DNA of 64,000 bases from Shewanella baltica (GCF_900456975.1 NZ_UGYM01000002.1:3534001-3598000); one strand, 5' to 3'; shown: positions 26,461 to 37,187, counted from the stretch's first letter. Program-made: numbers and translations. Notes: a model not told the origin generated them from the letters alone.

Positions 26461-26514
26461 AGCAGCATTGGCGGTATCACTGGGCAGTGATACCGCTAAA
26501 GCCGTCAGCCGGAT
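26461..26514 (+). pseudogene. Remnant of a DUF4136 lipoprotein gene
   Basis: Positions 26473-26500 match 21019-21046 of the intact DUF4136 gene at 26 of 28 bases. Positions 26489-26514 match 21152-21177 of the same gene at 24 of 26. In frame it reads VSLGSDTAKAVSRI and then a TAG, joining two segments of the family domain across the shared ATACCGCYAAA, as expected after an internal deletion of about 106 bases. Similarity continues left to about 26464 with one inserted base. It also forms a perfect 12-bp palindrome (26471-26496). Confidence 0.65.
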
Positions 26515-26546
26515 CTAGCTAGCACTCATGGCATGAAGCAGAAATC

Positions 26547-28058
26547 TTACTCATGGGCATTCACGGTTCGGCTTGCGGCCCATTGTCGTAGCGCATTGAT
26601 TTTATCGCTCATGACCACAGATAAAGGCCGAGTTTTACTGAGTTCTTCGAGTAGTAACACTTGATCGACACTGCGCTCAACGCTTCTTGCGGTATACATG
26701 GCAGCAATAACCGCTTGTTCGATTTCGGCGCCAGAAAATCCTTGGCTGCGGGCCGATAATTGGGCGAGATCTAAGCTCGCCACATCGATTCCACGGCGCT
26801 GACAATGGATTAAGAAGATGGCTTTACGTATGGCTTCGTCGGGTAAATCGACAAAAAAGATTTCATCCATCCTGCCCTTTCGCATCAATTCTGGCGGCAA
26901 GGCTTGAATGTCATTCGCGGTCGCCACCACAAACACTTCAGATTTACGCTCCGCCATCCAAGTGAGTAAGGTGCCGAGAATACGCGTCGAGGTGCCCTCA
27001 TCGCTGCTATTGCCGCTTAAGCCTTTTTCAATTTCATCTATCCAAAGCACGCAGGGCGACATCATGTCGGCGAGCTCCAGTGCATTTCGCAGGTTCTTCT
27101 CGGTTTCACCTATGTATTTGTTATATAAGGCAGCCATATCGAGTCTGAGCAAAGGTCGTTGCCAGACGCCCGCAACAGCCTTAGCCGCGAGGCTCTTACC
27201 ACTGCCCTGAACACCGAGCAGCAAAATCCCCTTAGGCGCATCGAGCGCTTTAGCCTGCTGAACTGGAGTCGGCTTATCGCCTTGGTCAAGGGTGCTGACA
27301 GCCGCTATGGGTGCGCGCTGCTTGAGCCATTTTTTAAGATTATGCAGCCCAGCGACCTGCGAGAAATCACTGGTGTCGTATTCAAATTGCAGCACGCCAT
27401 TTAAGTCGAGTAACTGAAACTTAGCTTTATTGATGGCATCAATATCAGACAAGGTAATAGCACCATCATCGACTATGGCTTTGCGCACCAGACGACGAGC
27501 ATCGTCTAAGGTCACACCCCGCAGATTCTCTGCCAATTTAACCACAGCGGTATCATCGACCAATAACGGCGTGCCTTGGTGACGAATTTTATCGACCTCA
27601 AGGTAAATCAGGTTTTGCAATTGCACTGTGCTTGGCAAGGTTAATTGAAAATAGGCGCAATAACGTTTGATTTCGGGCGGGATATCAAAGGCATGACTCA
27701 CTAGCACTAATGTGTGTTGCAGTGTCTCGTATTCGAGGGCGATTTCTTTGAGTAAACGGACATTCTTTGGCGCATCAATCACAAAGGGATGAAAGTCGCA
27801 CAGCACATAAATCCCCTGCTGCGAGGTTGATTTAATTTGTCCAAGCAAATCTGTGGGTTCGCTATTAAACTTTTGCGCCGCCATAGGTTTATCGACCCGT
27901 GCTAAACCTTGGGTAATGCTCCAAGTAAACACAGGTTGATAAAGCACACTGGCGACCCGTTTAAGTAACTCGACCACGCGATATTCTTCATAGGTTTCAA
28001 TCACTACGATTGGCGTATTGGAGCGCAGCACTGAGGTTAAATCGCGAATATCTTGCAT
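26547..28058 (-). CDS. Ycf46-like AAA ATPase
   Basis: A cytoplasmic AAA ATPase of 503 residues. The N-terminal region with [19 protein letters not shown], then a helical part, resembles the Ycf46/COG0464 group. The C-terminal AAA module has Walker [14 protein letters not shown] near 284, Walker [12 protein letters not shown] near 336, and sensor/arginine-finger [31 protein letters not shown] 28058 (MQDIRDLT) is preferred over a frame start at 28166 because a terminator for the upstream gene lies between them. The function is unknown. It lies downstream of yiaVW but separated by that terminator. Confidence 0.85.
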   Translation of the reverse strand: MQDIRDLTSVLRSNTPIVVIETYEEYRVVELLKRVASVLYQPVFTWSITQGLARVDKPMAAQKFNSEPTDLLGQIKSTSQQGIYVLCDFHPFVIDAPKNVRLLKEIALEYETLQHTLVLVSHAFDIPPEIKRYCAYFQLTLPSTVQLQNLIYLEVDKIRHQGTPLLVDDTAVVKLAENLRGVTLDDARRLVRKAIVDDGAITLSDIDAINKAKFQLLDLNGVLQFEYDTSDFSQVAGLHNLKKWLKQRAPIAAVSTLDQGDKPTPVQQAKALDAPKGILLLGVQGSGKSLAAKAVAGVWQRPLLRLDMAALYNKYIGETEKNLRNALELADMMSPCVLWIDEIEKGLSGNSSDEGTSTRILGTLLTWMAERKSEVFVVATANDIQALPPELMRKGRMDEIFFVDLPDEAIRKAIFLIHCQRRGIDVASLDLAQLSARSQGFSGAEIEQAVIAAMYTARSVERSVDQVLLLEELSKTRPLSVVMSDKINALRQWAASRTVNAHE

Positions 28059-28095
28059 GTCTTTCACATCCCTTTTAACTAACCTAAAAATTGCC

Positions 28096-28123
28096 ACAAA
28101 AAAGTCCAGCGAACTGGACTTTA
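28096..28123 (-). terminator. Terminator of the yiaW-yiaV unit
   Basis: Read on the minus strand, AAAGTCCAG-TTCG-CTGGACTTTTTT is a 9-bp stem with a stable UUCG tetraloop and a T run. It follows the yiaV stop and separates the unit from the AAA ATPase gene. Confidence 0.9.
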
Positions 28124-28184
28124 TACCAACCTTTGCACAGAACTGAACAAAGTACTCAACAAACAAGATTTAACGGTTTAGGTA

Positions 28185-29330
28185 CTAATGTCCATCAAAA
28201 AATAAGTAATTCAACCACCCTTGCATCCTGAGTAATACCTTACGCATTACAGCTACATGATGAAAGTGCTCAGTGTAAATAGCAACTTGACCTGACACTC
28301 CAGCAGGGAACTCTTTACGAATAGCATCGTCATCTATATCGATAAGAACAACCACTCGACCATTTTGAAACAGACGACTGGAGGACGCTAATACGCCACC
28401 CATTTGGATCTCACCTTCAGCCATTGCGGGTAGCACTTTCGCCACTTTGCCTTTAAACACTTTCCCTGGCGCGGCATCGAGAATAATCTCGGCCTCATCG
28501 CCTTCTTTCAGGCGCAGTAGGGAATTCTGCCAAAAGGCTCCGGCAAAATAACGTTGCTCGTCAGGGATAAAGCTCATCACGGGACGTAATGGTAAAGGCA
28601 CAGCCATAGCCCCCGGACGGAGTGCCATTTGTGTGACGATACCGTCAGCGGGTGCTCGCACGACGGTCTGCTCTAAATCATAGAGTGCGCTCGCTAAATC
28701 TCCCTGTAAGCCAGCCACTTTGGTATTAACTCCATCAATATTAGACTCATAGGCGAGCCTCATCCGTAACTCTTCTGATCTAGCGGCAGTTAACTGCGCT
28801 TCAGAGGCAAGATACAGTTGGCGTTTATTATCCAATTCTAATGCGGTAAAGGGAGAGTTAGCGCCTCCTTTTCGATGACCGCTTTCATAGCGTTCATAGG
28901 CGGATTTATTGCGATCTTTATCAGCATTGACTCGCTCAACATTAGCTTTAGCCGATTCCAATGCGGCGGCGAGCTGTGGCACTTCTAACTCGGCAGCGAC
29001 TAACGCGGCACGCTTACGCTTTACTACGGCCTCAAAGGGGATGGGATCAATCCGAAAAAGTACATCCCCTTGTTTAACCGGAGTATTTGGCTGCACTTCA
29101 ACACGACTAACTAACCCTTTTACTGCGGGTGTAATCGGAATGGTGACAAAATATTCCCGAGCAAAACGTGAATAGGGATGGTTATAGTTCATTAGCAGTA
29201 TCAAGGCACCGATGAGCACCACGCCCCCCAAAACGGCAGTAGGAACCGTCCATTTGGTCAGAGGGATTTTAAAGACTTTAAAAATAACAATACAGATAGC
29301 GGCGTAGGTCAATATCAGCAATAGATCCAT
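28185..29330 (-). CDS. yiaV: HlyD-family membrane fusion protein YiaV
   Basis: A periplasmic adaptor of the HlyD/EmrA type, 381 residues from ATG 29330 (MDLLLILTYA). Two N-terminal hydrophobic segments (about 2-20 and 28-50) precede LMNYNHPYSRFA, a biotinyl-lipoyl half (VSRVEVQPNTPVKQGDVLFRIDP), a long coiled coil (about 100-210), the second half VRAPADGIVTQ, and the C-terminal HVAVMRKVLLRMQGWLNYLFFD, all as in E. coli YiaV. It starts one base after the yiaW stop. No dedicated transporter or outer-membrane partner is nearby. Confidence 0.92.
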   Translation of the reverse strand: MDLLLILTYAAICIVIFKVFKIPLTKWTVPTAVLGGVVLIGALILLMNYNHPYSRFAREYFVTIPITPAVKGLVSRVEVQPNTPVKQGDVLFRIDPIPFEAVVKRKRAALVAAELEVPQLAAALESAKANVERVNADKDRNKSAYERYESGHRKGGANSPFTALELDNKRQLYLASEAQLTAARSEELRMRLAYESNIDGVNTKVAGLQGDLASALYDLEQTVVRAPADGIVTQMALRPGAMAVPLPLRPVMSFIPDEQRYFAGAFWQNSLLRLKEGDEAEIILDAAPGKVFKGKVAKVLPAMAEGEIQMGGVLASSSRLFQNGRVVVLIDIDDDAIRKEFPAGVSGQVAIYTEHFHHVAVMRKVLLRMQGWLNYLFFDGH

Positions 29331-29331
29331 T

Positions 29332-29712
29332 TTAGACCTCGACTTTATTGATAATGTTCGGCTCAATAACAGTTGCGCTTGCTTGCTCTAATTGCTCAAG
29401 TCTCGCTTGTAACGCTATTACCGTCTGACGCAAAGTGCCCACATCCTCCTCTAACGCCTGCTCTCGTTTCATCACAGTACCAAATCCCCAGCCACGATCT
29501 TCTCGATATAAGGTGGCCCAGATCCATAAAAATGGCCAAATAGCATGTAACGTAAATAAACTCACCCACCCAGCAATATGAAGGGCATCTTGTTGTGGGT
29601 GATTACGCTTTTTGGCAATTTCGTATGGAATATCATGGATAGCAATCACACCATAAAAAATAACGACAACCACAAAAAATAAAATCCCTAACGCAAAGTA
29701 ATCTAAAAACAT
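29332..29712 (-). CDS. yiaW: DUF3302 inner-membrane protein YiaW
   Basis: A protein of 126 residues with two transmembrane segments (about 5-24 and 48-68) and a C-terminal coiled coil. The motifs MFLDYFALG, IHDIPYEIAKKRNHPQ and GWVSLFTLHAIWPFLWIWATLYR are nearly identical to E. coli YiaW. ATG 29712 is chosen. A longer frame adds nine residues. It is paired with yiaV as in E. coli. The substrate and role of the pair are unknown. Confidence 0.92.
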   Translation of the reverse strand: MFLDYFALGILFFVVVVIFYGVIAIHDIPYEIAKKRNHPQQDALHIAGWVSLFTLHAIWPFLWIWATLYREDRGWGFGTVMKREQALEEDVGTLRQTVIALQARLEQLEQASATVIEPNIINKVEV

Positions 29713-29791
29713 TTGAATCCCCTTAATCAGCATGCTCACTTATCAAACAGACAAAGTTGAATATATCAAGACCAAAATTAACAACCAAACA

Positions 29792-29829
29792 ACATTATGG
29801 AACAACAAAAACATTATAGGACAACAAAA
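29792..29829. repeat. Tandem 19-nt repeat upstream of yiaW
   Basis: ACATTATGGAACAACAAAA and ACATTATAGGACAACAAAA are adjacent and match at 17 of 19 bases. They sit about 80-117 bases upstream of yiaW in the divergent region shared with purT. Confidence 0.7.
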
Positions 29830-29920
29830 AAACAATCACTTCCAACAAGGTCAAATTGAATCGTGTTCACACCAAACCCAGTGATCTAAAGCACACTTGT
29901 TTATTTACACCATGCTCTAA

Positions 29921-31174
<1,254 letters not shown>

Positions 31175-31220
31175 GCGGGTTTAGCTGCTTAAAATTGGCT
31201 TCAAGCACAAGCTACAAATC

Positions 31221-31255
31221 AAAGGGAAATGCGCTTCAACGCCATTTCCCTTTTT
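31221..31255 (+). terminator. Terminator of purT
   Basis: AAAGGGAAATG pairs with CATTTCCCTTT around a small loop, followed by TT. It lies 46 bases after the purT stop. Confidence 0.85.
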
Positions 31256-31538
31256 CAATGCACACAGTACAGCATCCAGAACCTTTACCAATAAAAAGTG
31301 ACCCACCCAAACCGACAGAGTAAACTAGCACCCTTGTCTTGTGGCCTAAGATTGCACGCTAAGCAGAACAAGCCCTGTGGTACGAGTTTAATTTCGGGCG
31401 AGTTGTTCAGAGTAATTTATTGCGAGCGCTGATTAAGACGATTGATTTCGAGCTGTGGCTTAATTCGAGCGTGATCTAAGTAAACTCCAGCAGCAAAAAA
31501 ACCATTAGTAATAGAAACCAATAGTAGTAGAAATCCAT
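31256..31538. other. Intergenic region before the large pseudouridine synthase gene
   Basis: No gene is seen. From about 31389 to 31485 the motif CGAG recurs five times at irregular 17-30 base spacing with TTAATTT-like sequence between, perhaps a decayed repeat. The promoter of the following gene is not obvious. Confidence 0.3.
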
Positions 31539-33263
31539 ATGCAGCTTCAGCCTTCTTGCTTTACCTCTTTCACACAAGCCATTGATGCCTATGCCCTGCC
31601 GCAACGTTTTACTTTTCCTTTCTATTACGAACCGCATCCATTATGCGTGCTTGCAGCCAACGAATTACAATACCACCTCGAGACTCAGCACGACTGGCAA
31701 CATAACTTTGGCCTAACGGGTGAGTTAACTGGCGCCATTGGCAAGATGTTCGGCGTATTGCTGGTACAAAATCCGCAAGGTGAAGTCGGCTATTTATCTG
31801 CATTTTCGGGCAAATTAGCCGAGCAAAACCATTGGCCACGCTTTGTTCCACCTGTGTTTGATATGCTGGCTAAGGACAATTTTTTCCACGCCGAAAATCT
31901 GCAAATCAACCAAATTAACGAGCAGCTGTTTGCAGTAGAAAACCATCCCGACATTCCGAGGCTATCAACCGAGCTAGAAACTGAACAAGCTCAAGCGCAA
32001 GCCGAACTTGACGCCCACAGACAAGTGATGATCGATAGCCGCCAATCTCGCAAGGCGCAGCGTAATCAACTCGCAGCCCAATTGGCTGCCAATCCGACTG
32101 ATGAGACCTTGCGTGAAAACGCAATAACTGAAGCAAAGCTCAGCCAGGAAAGCATCAGTGAAAAGAATCAGTTAAGAGATATTAAACGCTATTGGGATGA
32201 ACGTATTCATACCATCAGCCAAGCGCTAAGCCAACTGACAGATGAGCGCGATGCGTTACGACAACAGCGTAAGCGGCTCTCGGCGGCGCTGCAGCAAAAG
32301 CTGTTTGAGCAGTATCGATTTCTCAATATTAAAGGCACAGAAAAGAGTCTGAACGGCATATTTAATGGCACGGTTGAGTTAACCCCGCCCGCAGGCTCGG
32401 GCGAATGTGCCGCGCCTAAGTTGTTACATTACGCCTTTAAACATGACCTTAAACCATTGGCGATTGCCGAGTTTTGGTGGGGCGCGCCGCCAAAATCAGA
32501 AATCCGCCAGCATAAGCAGTTTTATCCCGCCTGCCTGCGAAAATGCCAACCTATTCTTGGACATATGCTCGAAGGACTCGTGGTTGATGAGAATCCTCTG
32601 CTTACCAACCCCGCCGAAGGCAAAACCTTAGCCATCCTCTACCAAGACGATGCGATGGCGATTGTGAATAAACCCGCCGAGTTTTTATCCGTGCCCGGCA
32701 AAGAAATTGAAGACTCAGTGTATTCGCGTATGCGCCAAACCTTCCCCCATACCACAGGGCCACTTATCGTCCATCGACTCGATATGTCGACCTCGGGATT
32801 AATGGTGATCGCGCTGACAAAAGAGGCCCATAAACAGCTGCAAAAACAATTTATCCAGCGCACTGTGACTAAACGTTATGTAGCACTTTTAGCGGGAATG
32901 CCTGCGGTAATGGCAAATAAGCAGGCGACGGGTCACATCTCTTTACCCTTGCGTGGCGATTTAGACGATAGACCGAGACAACTCGTTTGCCACGAGTTTG
33001 GTAAAGCAGCCGAAACCCATTGGGAATTGAGCCAACTTGATGAAATGGCACGTACAGCCCGCGTATATCTGTATCCAAAAACAGGCAGAACCCATCAACT
33101 CAGGGTTCACTGCGCCCACTCAGAGGGGCTAAATACACCGATTGTCGGTGACGACCTCTACGGCACTCGCGCCAATCGCCTGCATCTGCATGCGGATTTA
33201 TTGATGCTTCAGCATCCCGTTACCCGTGAACGGATGCGCTTTCAGGTCGATCCTGATTTTTGA
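31539..33263 (+). CDS. Large RluA-family pseudouridine synthase
   Basis: A protein of 574 residues, about twice the size of RluA. The C-terminal third is a pseudouridine synthase with PAEFLSVPGKE, HRLDMSTSGLMVIALT (catalytic Asp near 414) and GRTHQLRVHCAHSEGL. The N-terminal 350 residues contain a coiled coil (about 145-250) and a conserved part with FNGTVELTPPAGSGECAAPKLLHYAF. Such long RluA-type enzymes occur in Shewanella and Vibrio. The RNA target is not known to me. It is a single gene. Confidence 0.88.
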   Translation: MQLQPSCFTSFTQAIDAYALPQRFTFPFYYEPHPLCVLAANELQYHLETQHDWQHNFGLTGELTGAIGKMFGVLLVQNPQGEVGYLSAFSGKLAEQNHWPRFVPPVFDMLAKDNFFHAENLQINQINEQLFAVENHPDIPRLSTELETEQAQAQAELDAHRQVMIDSRQSRKAQRNQLAAQLAANPTDETLRENAITEAKLSQESISEKNQLRDIKRYWDERIHTISQALSQLTDERDALRQQRKRLSAALQQKLFEQYRFLNIKGTEKSLNGIFNGTVELTPPAGSGECAAPKLLHYAFKHDLKPLAIAEFWWGAPPKSEIRQHKQFYPACLRKCQPILGHMLEGLVVDENPLLTNPAEGKTLAILYQDDAMAIVNKPAEFLSVPGKEIEDSVYSRMRQTFPHTTGPLIVHRLDMSTSGLMVIALTKEAHKQLQKQFIQRTVTKRYVALLAGMPAVMANKQATGHISLPLRGDLDDRPRQLVCHEFGKAAETHWELSQLDEMARTARVYLYPKTGRTHQLRVHCAHSEGLNTPIVGDDLYGTRANRLHLHADLLMLQHPVTRERMRFQVDPDF

Positions 33264-33433
33264 GACCTGAGTTCTATATTGATTAACAAGGCACCAAAGG
33301 AAGAACCAAGCTTAGGGCGTGATATCTGTGCTTGAAGACTAAGATTTGATGCAGGCTCTTTGACCGCAATGTAAAAGCGGGCTTTTTCGGGCATAGTAAT
33401 GCCTCACTCAAAAACGGAACCGATAGCAATACT

Positions 33434-34894
33434 ATGGGCATAGGCAATCTGGTTAAAAACATTAGCCGAAATCAATGGCTGTTATTCGCTTTGCTGAGCA
33501 CCACTCTATTCGTAAGCGCCTGTCAGCCCGCATCGGAACCGAGTGAACTCAAGACAACCCCAGATGCCAGTCATACAGCAGAAGTCACCTCAGCAACCGC
33601 AATGCCTCGTGCTCCGCTCACCCAGGAAGTCTATATCTGGCAGCGCCAATGGCGCCCCGCCAATCAAACGGCATTAGTGCAAAGCCAAGGAGCATTCCAA
33701 GGATTGCGCATTTTAGCGCTGCAAGCACATCCAAAACCCAATGGCGCAGACATTTGGTTTGAAGTCGCGGTCAATCATGCTTGGCTACAGGCAGATCCTA
33801 GACCCAAAATCGCCGTGATTCGCTTAGATGGTCAGTTCGTGCATTTAAATGATGAACAAGTGATCCGTAAAATCAGCCAAGTACTGACAGATTGGCAGGC
33901 AAAAGGCACGCACATAGCCGGAGTTGAAATCGATCACGACAGCGCTAGCAGCAAACTGCCCGCCTATCGGGATTTTCTTAAAAAGCTTAAAGCGCAGTTA
34001 CCTGCTGACCTTAAACTCAGCATTACCGCCCTGCCCGCTTGGCTCAATAGCGCCAATTTCCCCGCATTACTCACCAATATCGATGAACTCGTGCTGCAAA
34101 TTCACAGCGTGAGCGACCCACGCCTCGGACTATTCGATGCCGATCAAGGTTGGCAATGGGTGCAGCAACTCTCAAAAATCAGTACTGTACCTTATCTTAT
34201 TGCGCTTCCCGCTTACGGCTCGGCGGTCATCAGCACAGCTTCAGGTTATAAAGTTGAAAGTGAAACACCGCTTCGAGGTCAACTCAATGATACCCATGCA
34301 GTACAGGAACTGATGGCCGATCCGCAAGTGTTGCAAGCTTTTGTGCACAAACTGCAAAGCCACGCGGATGCCAAGCTCAAAGGCATTATCTGGTTCAGGC
34401 TGCCGCTGGAAGGGGATAAAAGAGTCTGGCCACTCGACACCTTAATCGCCGTTGCGCAGCAAGGTAAACTTGCCGCCAAGATTGAATTAGTGATCTCAAG
34501 CGATAACGATACCCAAACGACATTAGCCACTGAAAATAAGACTAAAAACCAAGAAATCCTCAAGCCACAGCTATTCCAACTGAGCTTAATTAATCGCGGT
34601 AATATTGCTGGCGAGATTCCCACGACTTTGTCCCTAGCGGGACAAGCTTGCAGCGGGTATGATGCGCAAAATGGCTATCGCGTAATACAAAAAAATGGCC
34701 TGTTAGTCTGGCAGTGGCGAGCTGACAATACCGCCGCGTTGGCGCCGACTGACACTGCTCCAAGCGCGACGAACATGCCAATGCCGCAAGCAAACAAACA
34801 AACTCAAAAACACATGCTCAACCCTGGCGGCCAGAAAGTGATAGGCTGGGCACGTTGTGAGTCATTATATTTACAGGGAATTTATGCGCCATAA
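33434..34894 (+). CDS. DUF3142 lipoprotein
   Basis: A protein of 486 residues. The lipoprotein signal has its lipobox SAC at about 29-31 (TLFVSACQP). After a Ser/Thr/Pro-rich linker comes a DUF3142 domain (QEVYIWQRQW, VAVIRLDGQF-like strand, GVEIDHDSA, LSITALPAWL, YLIALPAYGS), whose alternating strands and helices suggest a TIM-barrel-like, possibly glycosidase-related fold. This fold call is inferred. The C-terminal part is less conserved. The 3' end overlaps the next gene by 11 bases, so the two are probably coupled. Confidence 0.82.
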   Translation: MGIGNLVKNISRNQWLLFALLSTTLFVSACQPASEPSELKTTPDASHTAEVTSATAMPRAPLTQEVYIWQRQWRPANQTALVQSQGAFQGLRILALQAHPKPNGADIWFEVAVNHAWLQADPRPKIAVIRLDGQFVHLNDEQVIRKISQVLTDWQAKGTHIAGVEIDHDSASSKLPAYRDFLKKLKAQLPADLKLSITALPAWLNSANFPALLTNIDELVLQIHSVSDPRLGLFDADQGWQWVQQLSKISTVPYLIALPAYGSAVISTASGYKVESETPLRGQLNDTHAVQELMADPQVLQAFVHKLQSHADAKLKGIIWFRLPLEGDKRVWPLDTLIAVAQQGKLAAKIELVISSDNDTQTTLATENKTKNQEILKPQLFQLSLINRGNIAGEIPTTLSLAGQACSGYDAQNGYRVIQKNGLLVWQWRADNTAALAPTDTAPSATNMPMPQANKQTQKHMLNPGGQKVIGWARCESLYLQGIYAP

Positions 34895-37175
34895 GCCAAC
34901 ATCATCATCCACAATGGCAACATCCAATCAGGCTTTTATGCTTAAAAAAACCACGCTTATCTGTTTAAGCCTATTTTCGCCAATGCTCTTGGCCTGCGGC
35001 CCCGACTTCCCTTTGCAATTGACTCAGGACAGGCAGAGTAATCTCAGTTATTTACCGCAAACCTCTTTCAGCCAGCAGCTAACCGCCCTCGCAAAACCTT
35101 TGCCTTGGCAGTATCAAGATGCGCCAGCCGCGCAGGAATATCTGTGGGATGAAGTGCATAGCCGTTATCTGTCACAAACTCGCGCCTTTGAAAACAGCGA
35201 GTTAAGTGAAGCCCATTTAATCTTAGTGAACACACTACGGGATGCGACAGGTCCAATCGAGGCCGAACAAATGGCCGCTAAGTTGGATAAGGATTTGCCC
35301 CAAGCGCTGACCTGGTACACCTTAGGCGCCGTGGCGTTTGAGGCAAAAGATTATGATAGAGCGAGTAACTATTTCAGTAAAATCATTAAATTACCAGAAA
35401 ATGAACGCGCATCTCGCAGTCTGTGGGCACTCTATTCGCTGTCGCGTATTGAGCTTATCTTAAGTAAAACCTCAGCGGATCCTGAGCACTTTAATCGTGC
35501 CAACGCTTACCTGGCTCAATTGCAAAACGAAGTCACCCAAGGCGTCGCCGATCCCCTGCGTTTGAGCTTAGCTAGCCTAGGTGAGCAAGCCTATATTCTG
35601 CTGCACCAAGGCCAGCCGCTCCCGCAAGTGACCAATCAAAGTGCAGATGATACTGAGCTACAAATGACGCTTACCCCTGATGCACTGAATAAGGCAATTG
35701 AGCTCTATGCCACCCAATCGGTGCAAGGCGATAGCGGCGGTTATGATTCTTTATTGATGTTAAGCCGCACCTTGATGGGGAAAGACATTGCTGAACTAAA
35801 ACCGCTACTGCAACAGGCGAGCGTGCAGCAGTTATTGATTGCCTATTGGCAAAGCAGCACCAATGAATTTGCCTACGATGGCCAGCTTTCGGAAATGGGC
35901 TCAAAGGTAGCTGACATCCTCAAAGTGTTTCCAACCGATGGTTTACAACTCAACCATGGCGATAAGTTAGCCGCGATTTATTACCAGCTTGGGGATTATG
36001 CCAGTGCTGAGCGCCTATTGACGCTAGCGAAACCCAGCGGCCTCACTTGGTGGCTCAACGCAAAATTACTGCTACAAAAGGGCGATCAAGCAGAAGCGGC
36101 CAAGGCCTATGCTCAGGCAGCGCGTCACTTCCCCAAACAGTCTAATGAAGCATTGGCCACAGTTGATGCTAAAGAGACTCAACAGCAAGCCATTAATGCC
36201 GATGAAGATATAGCCACTTACTGTCGTATTCGCGCAGAGCAAGGCGTGTTATCACTAGAGCGCGGCGAATATGTCGATGCGCTCAATCACTTACTCGCCA
36301 GCGGCGACGAGTACTGGCAAGACATCGCCTATGTGGCGGAGCGCGTTCTCACCACGGCTGAACTTAAGTTATTTATCGATGAGCATGTGCCGCTTATCGC
36401 CTTCGAATATCCTAAAGATAGCGACTGGTACGATAACATTGAGCCGATTAACAATCGCTTACGCTATTTACTAGGCCGCAGATTATTACGTGAAGGCGCA
36501 ATTGCCGAAGCGCCTGCTTATTTCCCTAATCCTAATCTTAATGCCAGCGCCCTCACCTATGGCACTGAGCTGAAAGCGGCGAAAAATGCAACAGGCATTG
36601 ATAGCGCTAAGGCCTATTGGGCTGCAGCAGAACTTGCCCGCCATCAAGGTATGGAAATCTTAGGGTTTGAATTAGCCCCGGATTACTCTATATACCAAGG
36701 GGTATTCGATCTAAGCGATTGGAATGAACCGAGCAAATTGGCCGAAAAAGAACAGTTGCGGTTAAGCGCCAGCCAAGCCGTTCCCGATAAACGCTTTCAT
36801 TATCGTTACACGGCGGCGGAACTGGCCAACAAGGCATCGGATCATGTGCCCCACAACAGCCAAGCCTACGCCGCGCTACTCTGCCAAGCGACTGGATGGG
36901 TATTGTATCGAGATCAAGAACTTGCCCTACGCTACTACAAAAAATACGTCGCCAACGGCCCCTTTGTGCCTTGGGCCGAAAACTTTGGTATGCAGTGTGA
37001 AACGCCCGATTTTGACGGGGCAGTAAAACGAGCACAGGCCAATGAAATTGCAGAATGGAACGCCCTGTACCACAAGCTGAAAAAGCCCGTCGTATTTGGC
37101 GTATTAGCAATCATGGGCTTATTGGGTGTGTGGTGGATGCGTAGAAGATCTAAAAAACAACAAAATAACCTTTAA
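34884..37175 (+). CDS. Large TPR-like lipoprotein with C-terminal membrane helix
   Basis: ATG 34884 follows AGGGA and gives 763 residues. The N-terminus has a hydrophobic stretch ending in LLACGPDFP, a lipobox-like site near residue 38. Many helical repeats (TPR/Sel1-like, for example ALTWYTLGAVAFEAKDYDRASNYF and AAIYYQLGDYASAERLLTLA) fill the body. A single transmembrane helix (about 733-750) is followed by RRRSKKQQ at the C-terminus. It overlaps the DUF3142 gene and is presumably its partner. I do not recognise a named family. Confidence 0.8.
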   Translation: MRHKPTSSSTMATSNQAFMLKKTTLICLSLFSPMLLACGPDFPLQLTQDRQSNLSYLPQTSFSQQLTALAKPLPWQYQDAPAAQEYLWDEVHSRYLSQTRAFENSELSEAHLILVNTLRDATGPIEAEQMAAKLDKDLPQALTWYTLGAVAFEAKDYDRASNYFSKIIKLPENERASRSLWALYSLSRIELILSKTSADPEHFNRANAYLAQLQNEVTQGVADPLRLSLASLGEQAYILLHQGQPLPQVTNQSADDTELQMTLTPDALNKAIELYATQSVQGDSGGYDSLLMLSRTLMGKDIAELKPLLQQASVQQLLIAYWQSSTNEFAYDGQLSEMGSKVADILKVFPTDGLQLNHGDKLAAIYYQLGDYASAERLLTLAKPSGLTWWLNAKLLLQKGDQAEAAKAYAQAARHFPKQSNEALATVDAKETQQQAINADEDIATYCRIRAEQGVLSLERGEYVDALNHLLASGDEYWQDIAYVAERVLTTAELKLFIDEHVPLIAFEYPKDSDWYDNIEPINNRLRYLLGRRLLREGAIAEAPAYFPNPNLNASALTYGTELKAAKNATGIDSAKAYWAAAELARHQGMEILGFELAPDYSIYQGVFDLSDWNEPSKLAEKEQLRLSASQAVPDKRFHYRYTAAELANKASDHVPHNSQAYAALLCQATGWVLYRDQELALRYYKKYVANGPFVPWAENFGMQCETPDFDGAVKRAQANEIAEWNALYHKLKKPVVFGVLAIMGLLGVWWMRRRSKKQQNNL

Positions 37176-37187
37176 ATATATAGAGAT

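Noticed and set aside
28059..28166. Upstream extension of the AAA ATPase
   Set aside because: It would span the UUCG terminator of yiaV, and the added residues have no homology to the family.
33364..33386. CCGC ... GCGGGCTTTTT considered as a terminator
   Set aside because: The stem is only four pairs with a 9-base loop, too weak to report as a feature.
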